This document shows positions 9,130 to 18,800 of a DNA stretch of 64,000 nt, piece by piece. The first letter of the stretch is position 1, and each line of letters begins with the position of its first letter. The position numbers and the translations under genes were made by a program. The notes under the pieces are model-generated. The model did no database searches. It was given only the letters and a program-made list of their open reading frames with translations, and was not told where the DNA came from. The DNA is taken from the NCBI GenBank assembly GCA_907165275.2, contig OU015652.1, forward strand, positions 9,377,001-9,441,000, read 5' to 3'. Origin of the DNA: Zygaena filipendulae. Lineage: Eukaryota > Arthropoda > Insecta > Lepidoptera > Zygaenidae.

Positions 9130-11372
9130 ATCATGATACTATATGGTTTTCTTTGAACATAAAACCAGAAAAAGTTTCTACCAAACGGTCAACCACAAAG
9201 ATTGATTACCCGGGTATTTCCAAAGACCTATTAAACACAGATTTCAAGGCGGTTTATGACGCATCCGATTGCAATATAGCAGCAGATATTCTTATTAACT
9301 TGGTTTCAAATATTATTGTTCAAAATACTAAGCAAATTTTATTACCTCGCAGGAAAACACCAATCAAACCATGGATTACACCTGGTCTCTTAAGATGTTT
9401 ACGACATAGGGATAGACTACATACAAGAATGCGTAAAAATCAGGATAATGATGTTTTGCGCACATCTTATCAACGATATCAATATTTCTGTAACCGTATA
9501 TTAAAAAGTTTAAAGCGACAATATGAGAGGGCCGAATTGGAAAGGGCAAGTTCTATCAATGTGAAAGAAACCTGGCGTGTGATTAACTCAATTACTAATC
9601 TCAAAGCAGATAAAATAGTATCCCAAGATCTGCTGTCAGTATCCACATCACCTAGCGATAGTGTTAATCAAGTTAACCATTTCTTTGCCAACATCGGCAA
9701 AACACTTGCTCAAAAAATTTGTACTGAGGATCCAGTTACGGACGTCTCTGGCACTGAAATCCAGTCTGTCCCACATTCTTTTGTACTTCTTGAAACGGAT
9801 CTATTTGAGGTAGTGTCATTCATAAAAGCACTTAAGTCCACCTCCTCCACCGGAACGGATTATATTTCTTCCAGAGTTCTCAAAGAAAACAAGGAAATCA
9901 TGTCGGGCTTGTTAGTCCGAGTTTTCAATTTGGCGCTTTCATCTGGATGTTTCCCTTGCGTTTTTAAAAAATCTATCATTACTCCAATTCATAAATCTGA
10001 CGCAAGGGATTTAATAAGTAACTATAGGCCAATTTCGATCTTGCCCACTTTCTCTAAAATATTAGAAAAAATTATTAATGTTAGATTGGTTAAATTTTTA
10101 GAGTCAAATGGTATAATCTCAAAAAATCAATATGGTTTTCGAAGGGGTAGATCTACATCGGATGCTGTGTTGGAGTTAACTGAACATGTGGTTCGGGGCT
10201 TGGATGGCCGTGAGAGGTGTTTGGCGATCTTCTTGGATCTTGCCAAGGCTTTCGACACGGTTTCTATTCCCCTACTTCTTCGTAAACTTGAATCGTATGG
10301 TATACGCGGTTCTCAGCTTGACCTTCTTAGGGATTATTTAAGTGATAGATATCAAAGCGTTAGGATTGGTGAATACACTAGCCAATCGCTTCCCGTTGAA
10401 TACGGTGTTCCTCAGGGAAGTATACTCGGTCCAACGCTTTTCCTGGTTTACATCAATGACCTTTGTAATCTTCCTATTAAAAATGGTAAAATCATCACTT
10501 TTGCGGATGACACAGCACTGGTTTTCCGTGGAACTAGCTGGTCTGATGTATTTCTGTCAGCGCAGAGAGGTCTTAATAAGGTCGTCCGATGGTTAAGGTA
10601 TAATTTGCTCAGCCTTAATGCTAGTAAGACGAAATATCTAACATTCTCGCTTAAAATGAATGCACAGCCATCTGGGGATGCGTTTAATATCTTTGCTCAC
10701 TCTGTGTCATGTTTGTATTCTATGGATGGTTTCTCTTGCTCGTGTCCTAAACTAGAAAGATCACACATGGTAAAGTATCTCGGCGTCCTAATTGATAACA
10801 AACTTAGTTTTGAACCACATATTGCTTTACTTTCAGGTAGGATTAGGAAGTTGATTGCCGTCTTTAGAAATATGAGACATGTGGCAGACATTCCAATTCT
10901 AAAAACTATTTATTATGCACTCTGTCAATCATTACTAACATATTGCATTGATTCTTGGGGTGGTGCACCTAAGACGACTCTGATGCCGCTTGAGAGGGCT
11001 CAGCGTGCCGTTCTTAAGGTCAGTCGTTTTCTCCCATATCGATATCCAACAGTATCTTTATTCCGTGATACTGAAGTTCTAACTGTCAGGCAGCTCTTTG
11101 TACGTGAGGTTGTACTAAGACAGCACAAACTGCTCGATTCTTTAAATCTTGAAGGTTACAGGATGCGGCGTGGTGGTCTGGTTTTTGAAATCCCTGAGTG
11201 TAAAACATTTTTTGCTCATCGGTTTTCGTATTTTATTGGAGTGTTGTTGTACAACAAATTGAATAAGAATAATGAACTCATTTCTTTAAATTCCCATAAC
11301 TGTAAAAAATTCTTATATGATTATCTGTCAACTCTTTCTTATGATCAAACAGAGGATCTTCTAAAATTTTAA
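9130..11372 (+). pseudogene. LINE ORF2, C-terminal part: reverse transcriptase
   Basis: This is the continuation of the endonuclease frame from 5868. It begins with the His of the final endonuclease motif (HDTIWFSL) and continues through a basic linker into the reverse transcriptase. RT motifs in order are NYRPISILPTFSKILEK, NQYGFRRGRSTSDAV, FLDLAKAFDTV (first catalytic Asp), GVPQGSILGPTLFLVYIND and FADDTALVF (catalytic Asp pair, with F for the usual Y). The C-terminal part carries KYLGVLID and the YALCQSLLTYCIDSWGG thumb region common in Jockey/CR1-type elements. Both parts together would give about 989 residues. There is no stop or frameshift in this part. An ATG at 9090 lies in the copia LTR and is not the native start. 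Confidence 0.88.
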
Positions 11373-11612
11373 AGTGGGTTAGTGCATTTTGAATTTTTTC
11401 GATTTCAACGTCCACGTTGAGTTTCTCCAGGAAACTCGGGATTAAAATCCTTTATTATCTGACGTCTATTCACTAGAAACTTGATTCCCCCCTGCCAATT
11501 TTAAGTTTCTTAGGTATCGAAATTACTTTATTAATCAGTTTTACTTCGTAGGTCCCAAAGATGTTTTTTGTTTATCCAAATTTTATATAGATCATATAAA
11601 TTTTAGCAAGAC

Positions 11613-11630
11613 ATAACACACACATACACA

Positions 11631-11685
<55 letters not shown>

Positions 11686-11765
11686 ACACACACACACCCA
11701 CATACACACACACACACACACACACTCATACTCAGACACACACACACATACACACTCACCACACG
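11613..11765. repeat. CA/GT microsatellite
   Basis: About 150 bp of mostly CA dinucleotides with interruptions (CATA, CACCCA, CTCA), so it is an old tract. It creates Cys/Val open frames on the minus strand that are not genes. Confidence 0.95.
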
Positions 11766-12123
11766 AGACTGCATCATAATAATATGAGAGCCTTAGCAAC
11801 TATTTCCTATCTATTTTAAATAAATTTAAGTTAATTATTGAAGAATCGAATCACTTATGATAATTTACCTACTAGATTAATTCATATTTATCATTTTTGT
11901 TTGTTTTTCAGTTGACATAATATTTAAAAATACATATATATTATATTTCTCCAAAATGGCTTTATAATATTGTTTATTATAAGGGAAGACACTGATGTCT
12001 ATAATACAGGCTAGACCTAGTTTAGACATCAGAGATATCTATTATGTAGCATTTGCCATGAACTTGTTGAAATGTACCTCAATCAAAACTGTTTTCTTGT
12101 TGTATGTTTTTGGTACCAATAAA

Positions 12124-12153
12124 CTATTATTATTATTATTATTATTATTATAT
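12124..12153. repeat. TTA microsatellite at the LINE 3' end
   Basis: About nine TTA units following AATAAAC. It fits the 3' tail of the LINE. Confidence 0.85.
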
Positions 12154-12557
12154 AATATACTATATTGTGTTTTCAGTTCGATCACAAATTGAGTCACAAA
12201 CTTTTGCATTTACACGTTTTGAAGAATAAAGATTTGTCGATTTGTAAGATATCAAATGTAAACATTTTCTTTTCAGACAAAAGAAGTTTGAAATAACGTC
12301 GTAAACTCGTAACGCATTTAAAAAAGAAAATTCTCAGTTGAACTTGTAGCATAAGTATTGTGCAATTTAGCCCCATTACACTGAATTGCGGTGTGGTGTG
12401 GGACATTTATCTTCACCGCTCATCGTGGGAAAGGGCAAGGTCGCCGTTTGCGTGCCTATTACGGTTTGCCGTAAATTATTTAGCAGTGATGTTTGTGCCC
12501 TTCGCATTGTGTGTGGCCTTCTTTAGTAGGTATACCCACACGACGCCTGTCAACCTG
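12154..12557. other. Unique-looking DNA with no gene
   Basis: I see no recognised frame. The stretch at 12360-12575 is less AT-rich than its surroundings but has no known motif. Confidence 0.4.
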
Positions 12558-12795
12558 GGGCCTTATTCTCTATGACCAACAACATTTCTCGCCCATAACG
12601 CGCGGCCCAAAACCACAATTCCAAATGTGCCAGATGTCAAAATATTAGAAATTGATATTCTTTATGCCATAAAGATACAATATAAACGTATTTTTTGTAG
12701 TGAAAGTTCTTTGAGCAGGAGAGAAATGCAGTTCAAGTGGCGCCTTATCAAGACACAAGACACGACGCGTTATGGTCATAGTGAATAAGGGCCCT
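12558..12795. repeat. MITE copy 2 with GGGCCCTTATTC termini
   Basis: About 238 bp, sister to 1806-2035. Termini are GGGGCCTTATTCTCTATGAC on the left and GGGCCCTTATTCACTATGAC reading inward from the right. The interior aligns with copy 1 but differs at many bases, so both are old. Confidence 0.75.
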
Positions 12796-13402
12796 GGTAA
12801 CATCTATCCTATTTCTTATCCTATTGAAAATAAAATAAAGAGATTTTTTAAGATAAAAACTATCAAAATATATTACAGATCGCTCAATTTAAAGTATACC
12901 TACCTACCTACATATACCTATGTCTACGATGAAAAAATTAATGATACACATCATCAAATTTTTTGTAGGAATCGACGGCACGATTCCTAACATGAAAATT
13001 TTTGACTTTCTTTTTGATCGTTTAGGTATACAGTAAGAAGTCATTTTGGCCAATTTTCGAGATACGACTTTTTCGCTTTCTGCTGTCGATAGGTATTTAT
13101 GTAAAAAATAGAGGTTTCAGTAGCTTTCTTGACTGTTTTCGGTGGTTTTTTTGACGACTGTAATAGGTATTTTTGACTAGTAATTATATTAGGTAGGTAT
13201 ACACTACAGTGTTTCTAATAAAGCAAATATTCTAAATAATGAAGCAATGTATTATTAATTGCAAAATAAAAACCGCAAGGGCTTACGAAAACATGATAGA
13301 GGAAATACCAAGACCGCGTGTAAGGCTTCCCTATCCTATTTAGTTACGTGATACGTCATATTTTAAAATTTTACAATATAATAGTTACCTTCATATTTAT
13401 TA
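12796..13402. other. AT-rich DNA with no recognisable gene
   Basis: No conserved frame or bounded repeat was seen. Confidence 0.4.
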
Positions 13403-13917
13403 CTAGCTGTCCCCCACCGTTTCACGAGTTCTCGTGGGAATTTCGGGATAAAAAGTGCCCTATCGTCGCTGCGTGTGACCAACGTGAATTCGCGTAAGAC
13501 CAATTTGTAAATACCGCGTAACATTAAAACACGCATAGTTCTAATAAGTGATTTTGTATAAAATGTAAGAAAACTACTGGTAAATTTACGTTATTTTCCA
13601 ATAAAGAAAGTTGTAAAGCTGTTTTGTGTACTTAAATAAATAAATAAATCTGTTAAGTTCAGTCGGTAATAATAATTGAAATCGCCGAGATATTAAGTTT
13701 TTTCTTCCTCCTGTCAAAAATTCAATACGCGATCTTTACAAGTTGCTCTTACGCGGATTCGGACTCGCAGCGACGATATGCCACTCAGGATTACCGTAGC
13801 CGATAGCTTCCTCTACGGGAAAGAATTTCAAAATCGGTTGAGCCGATCCAGAGATTACCCCCTACAACGTCACAAACTCACTAATTTACAAACTCAAAAA
13901 CTCATTATAATTATAGA
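13403..13917 (-). mobile_element. Helitron-like copy interrupted by a MITE
   Basis: Minus orientation: the CTAG end is at 13403-13406 and the ATTATAATT start near 13917. The outer halves (TTTCGGGATAAAAAGTGCCC and ATGCCACTCAGGATTACCG) join into the family sequence once 13463-13776 is removed, which shows the pre-insertion site. Confidence 0.75.
13463..13776. mobile_element. TA-flanked MITE (Tc1/mariner-like)
   Basis: 314 bp with inverted ends TCGTCGCTGCG and inner similarity extending to about 45 bp (CGCGTAAGA block). It is flanked by TA at 13461-13462 and 13777-13778. The empty Helitron site contains a single TA, which confirms a TA target duplication. No ORF is present. Confidence 0.8.
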
Positions 13918-14888
13918 TTTACACTTCCAGGAATAAAATTTTCAAAGGGCATAATGATATTGTTAGGTTTTGTCCGTTTTGTGAATCGGACGACTTTAAT
14001 TCCATCGAAAACAAATATCGTTATTATTCAATTTATATTTTTTACACAAACTTAATCTACTTACCTACTTTAGTTTAAAATTCATCTCCAGTACGTTTGA
14101 TTGCTGAACTGTTACTAATTGTAATTTTTTTCATTATGTAGGTACCAACTAGTACATATCGTTTGTAACTAATTAGTGCCTAACTAACTTACCTATAGCC
14201 TGTGTGGTCAGTTTGGTATCTCAGACGAACTTTTTATTTCGTCTGAGTTTGGTATCAAGGAATTTTTTTTACAATACTGCAGTGTTGTTTGTCCGGCGTA
14301 TCCTAATATATATGATTTCAGGGATAACAGTAATGTACTTACTACAGACTTATTTTTACTTAGTATCTAATATTATTAAAGTTATAGGGCTTCTAGTATA
14401 AAACATAAATTCATGTAGGCACACTTTATTGACAAGACAAAACTGCAACAAACGGGTGAATGTATCGTTCATCATCATTGCAAAGTGTATCTACAATGCA
14501 GGACTTAAAACCCACTTCGGAATGCTTATTTTTTTAGCGCAGGAGCGGCGCCATGTAACTGAGCTCAAGTAATTCGTGATGTTTATGAGACTTTGGTACC
14601 TTTTCGGTTTTGGTATCCCTTTTCTTACAAGCACTGTATAAAATGGCTCTGGGCCTTAAATACATTCTTGGAATGCGCAGATCTCACCTGATCTGTAAAG
14701 CCCAATGACGTCAATCTGCTCGCAAGAAAACCGCAAGGTAACGAATTATTTCAACCGTTTGTCGAGACTCGAGATAGCTGGTAACTTTCCTACGTAGGCA
14801 CCTAAAATAGTAAATAGTGACATTTTTGTTTTAACCTTATTATAAGTTGGCTGCGTAAAATATCTATAAGTACTTCGTAAAAAGGACC
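13918..14888. other. Unique-looking DNA with no gene
   Basis: I see no recognised gene. Its right edge is the insertion point of the BEL/Pao element. Confidence 0.4.
14885..14888 (+). repeat. Target-site duplication of the BEL/Pao element, left
   Basis: GACC before the 5' LTR is matched by GACC at 21394-21397. Four bases match; BEL/Pao elements often give 4-6. Confidence 0.75.
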
Positions 14889-15114
14889 TGTTTAGGTAGG
14901 TAGAAAAAAGAAAAAAAAAATCTTAAATTTCTACATCGCGCTTACGAGTTTTGCCAAGTAAAGTATAAGTATCTGAGAAATGTATTTTTGTCAATAACTG
15001 TTTTAAGGTCAATAAACTCCTTTATTCAATTAAAAGGTTTTATTTACTAGACCAGTTCACCAGTTCATTGGAATTTGAGTTAATTTCAATACTCCGCGAG
15101 CACCAGCGTGTACA
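14889..15114 (+). repeat. BEL/Pao 5' LTR
   Basis: 226 bp, from TGTTTAGG to GTGTACA (TG...CA). It contains an AATAAA polyadenylation signal in CAATAAACTCC. By eye it equals the 3' LTR at every base. Confidence 0.95.
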
Positions 15115-15132
15115 TGGTCCTTGCGAGTCGGG
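15115..15132 (+). promoter_or_regulatory. BEL/Pao primer-binding site
   Basis: TGGTCCTTGCGAGTCGGG starts directly after the LTR. The TGG start pairs with a tRNA CCA end. The tRNA identity was not determined. Confidence 0.7.
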
Positions 15133-15870
15133 TAATCAGTGCAGTTTGAGTTCGCGAAGTGGTTGCGGAGTTGGAGGTGAGCCGATTGTGGGGATTTAGC
15201 ATCAGTACAGTGGTCAAAGGCGACCACACCCCCCGCCCCGCCCCGCCCCCGAAGCAGTCTGCAGTGGAGCGAGTTCAGGGAAGACAGCAGCTGTCGACAG
15301 TGGTGTCGGACGGCAAGCAGTCATCAGGAGAGGTCAGCTGCGGCAGGAGTGGGTGGCGATAGGAAGTGTGTGTGCTGAAATATTGTGAGTACTCTTAAAA
15401 TAATAATTCTAATTGCCCCTGCGAGAAGAATTTCCAAACGAATTTGAACCCAAGTGAGGTAGTGATTAATGAACAAAATACAGTGTAGTTTAAGTTATAG
15501 TTTAAGTTAGTGTAGTTGCTTTAGTATAGTTAGTTTAATTTAACATAGTAATAGAACTTAGAAAAAACGAGTTTAGTATAGGACTTAGAATAATTTTAAC
15601 AATTTTGTTGATACGGGGAACCTATGCCCAAATTTTCAATTAGGAGCAAAAAGTTGCAAACACTTAGAAAATTTCAGAAGGTTCAACGTTAGATATTTAT
15701 AGCACTTGTAATTTTTTTCAAATAAGTTAATTAAAATATAAGATCCTTGGTTGTGGTTATTATTATAGTTTATAGATAAGTTGTAAACCGTTAAGTATAA
15801 GTATTAATAGATTTTATTTATCGTTATAATCTTTGTATTATATTCGTAAGGTACAGTAGTCGTGTTTAAT
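15133..15870 (+). other. BEL/Pao untranslated leader
   Basis: About 740 bp between the primer-binding site and the polyprotein ATG. It contains a GC-rich CCCCGCCCCG tract near 15228-15250. An open frame at 15159-15362 overlaps this tract and has no recognised domain. Confidence 0.7.
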
Positions 15871-18800
15871 ATGGAATCTTTGATTAATTTTCAAGAGGAT
15901 ATAAGCCTACGAATCTCTAAGGCAAAAACGAACTTTAAAAAATCTCCAAAAGATAGAATCACGAAAGAATATGTAGAAGGTAGGTTAGATTCGTTGGAAA
16001 GTTTGTGGTCTGACTTTAGATCGGGGCATAAGGAGCTCATGCAAACGGTAGAGCCCAAGTTATTGAAGAAAGAGAAATATGTAACAGAAGAGTTATATGA
16101 GACAACTGAGGATGTTTACATGGAATACAAATGCGAATTAAAAACTTTATTGACAACTTTTATTAGTTCAGATGCGCATCAGGGTACCGCCTCTCGACAT
16201 GATGCAAGTGCTAAGTCTAGCCACGTCAAGCTACCAAAAATTAGCATACCTATATTTTCCGGAAAGTACACTGAGTGGACCACGTTTAGAGATCTGTTTG
16301 TTTCCATGATACATGGTAACGAGTCCCTAGACAACGTGCAAAAATTACATTATTTAAAAGGTTTCTTGGCGGGGGAGGCAGAGCAGTTGCTGAGACATAT
16401 ACCTATAACAGAGACAAACTACGAGCGTTGTTGGACATTATTAGAGGAGCGGTACAATAACAAAAAATTTATGTCAAACTGCATTCTTAAAAGATTTCTT
16501 GGACAGAGAACTGCCACGTCTGAATCGGCTAGCTTCTTGAAAGATCTTATGGATACATCCTCAGATTGTTTAAGCGCGTTATCTAATTTAGGTATAGATA
16601 TAAGCTCTTGGGATATAATTGTCATACATATTTTATCATTAAAGTTAGATCCCGAATCCCGAAAACAGTGGGAGTTAAGTGTGACGTCTAATACTACGTC
16701 AGACACTTTGCCAACATTTACACAGTTTAAGGAATTTTTAACAAGTAGGTATCGAGCGCTGGAGTTTATAGAGCCAAGAGTTATAAATAGGTCATTTAAC
16801 AGGTCAGCACAAGGTACTAACGATCACCATAAACCTAAGGTATTACATGTGAGCAATATGAACAAGATGTTGTGTGAATTTTGTGGAGAAGATCATAAAT
16901 TATGCTTTTGTAAAAAGTTTGCGAATGAAGACTATTCTAAGAGACGTGAATTTGTCACTGAAAATCGTATTTGTTTTAACTGTCTGGGGAGTAATCATTC
17001 GGTGAGATTTTGTCAGAAAGCCACTAGCTGTCGTGTGTGTAGAGGGCGACATCATTCGTTGCTACATCCAGGGGTCGAATCAGCCTCGTCGGCTCACAAT
17101 AGACAAATAGAACACGCAGTAGAGTCCCCAGTTGCAGCGGTTTCAGTGGAAGCAACTGATAGCGGAGATGACGAAGTTCCACCAATAATCTCTTGTTTCT
17201 CAAAGGGTGAAGTGAGAGGTCAAGTCTTGTTGGCCACCGCCTTAATTAAGGCCGAGTCGAGATCAGGGGAGTATCAAATAATAAGAGCGCTGTTAGACCA
17301 AGGCTCTCAAGCCTCCTTTGTAACTGAAGCGACGATTCAAAGATTGGGTTTGAAAAGGGTGCCAGTAAATAGTGTTATAACCGGTTTAGGCGGGGAGCAA
17401 AGTTCAATGGTATCGAAGCACATGGCGAGAGTGAAGGTACAATCGGTAATCGATCCAAGCTTTGAATTAGAAATATGGGCATACGTTTTAAAGAAGATCA
17501 CGACTTATCTTCCAACAGAAAGGGTGATAATTCCGGACTGGGTTCGTAATGAACAAATTCAATTGGCAGATCCTAACTTTCACACGCCTAATAAAATTGA
17601 TATTTTATTAGGAGCAGCCGTCTACAGTCAGGTGTTGCAAGAAGGATTGAAGCGAAGATCATCGGTAGGTCTGGTAGCGCAAAGCACGTCATTAGGATGG
17701 ATAATATCCGGTCCAACGAATTCAGCGGGTACGGGTACGATAGCAGCGCTGCACACTCAGGTCCAGGACGATGAATTATTAAAACGATTTTGGGAATTAG
17801 AAGATCATTTATTTAATAAAACTAAAATGTTTACAGAGGAAGAGCAAAGGTGTGAAAAATTCTTTGCCGCGACGACACGTAGAGACAAAACAGGGAGGTA
17901 TGTAGTTAAATTACCCTTTCGGGACCAAAATCCACTCTGCAAAGGCGGCAACTCACGAGAAGTAGCTGTAAGAAGATTTAAATCGTTAGAAAGAAAATTA
18001 AGTAAAGATAAAGAGCTTAAGGCTAGATATGCTAAGGTAATAAATGAGTACTTACAACTAGATCACATGGCGATTATTCCGGAACCCGATTTGAAAAAAG
18101 GTGAAGCGGTGTATTTGCCACACCATGCAGTCATAAGAGAAGATAAGTCCACCACAAAACTTCGTGTAGTGTTCGATGCGTCCTGCAAAAATGAAAACGG
18201 AGTATCATTGAATGACACGTTAATGGTCGGTCCTACACTACAACCAGAATTGCGACATCTTATCATGCAGTGGAGACGTCATCCTATTTGCCTATGTGCA
18301 GATATAGTAAAGATGTACCGCATGATCCGAATGGATGAAGAGGATACCGAATTTCAGCGGATTGTATGGAGGAACAATCCAGAAGATGATATATGCGACT
18401 ACAAATTGTTAACCGTCACTTTCGGCACAGCTTCGGCACCATACTTGGCAGTAAAGGCGTTAATGCAGTTAGCGGAAGACGAGAAGTATAGGTACCCAAC
18501 AGCAGCAAGATGCGTCAGCACAGACTACTATATGGACGATCTGATGGCAGGATGCGAATCCCTAGAGGAGGGAGTTCAACTGTATCAGGAAATGAACGAA
18601 CTCCTCCTAAAAGGAGGGTTCCAGATGCAAAAGTGGACAAGTAACAACGAAGAGCTGCTGCAAAGGATAAATTATGAAAAAGCCAGTGGTGAGAAACAAG
18701 AAGAAAGCAAAGAGAACCTGGAAATAAAAACAGACAATATAGTTAAAATTTTAGGACTTACCTGGCATCGAAGAGAAGATATATTTCAGTACTCGGTGTC

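Larger units (their letters stand above)
3450..12153 (+). mobile_element. Near full-length LINE (Jockey/CR1 group), split by a copia insertion
   Basis: The parts in order are a 5' UTR from about 3450 (end uncertain), ORF1 3776-4690 with one in-frame stop, a spacer of about 466 bp, ORF2 5157-5868 continuing at 9130-11372, a 3' UTR with a CA microsatellite, and a terminal TTA repeat at 12124-12153. The APE-type endonuclease, the reverse transcriptase and the microsatellite-like 3' end place it in the Jockey/CR1 group of non-LTR retrotransposons; I cannot fix the clade by eye. Apart from the ORF1 stop and the copia insertion the frames are open, so the copy is fairly young. No target duplication was found because the 5' end is unclear. 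Confidence 0.8.
11373..12153 (+). other. LINE 3' UTR
   Basis: About 780 bp after the ORF2 stop, containing a CA microsatellite and ending in an AATAAAC plus TTA-repeat tail. Short microsatellite-like tails rather than poly(A) are usual for this LINE group. The exact end is inferred from the tail. Confidence 0.6.

Noticed and set aside
11572..11799. Cys/Val-rich open frames on the minus strand
   Set aside because: They are translations of the CA microsatellite.
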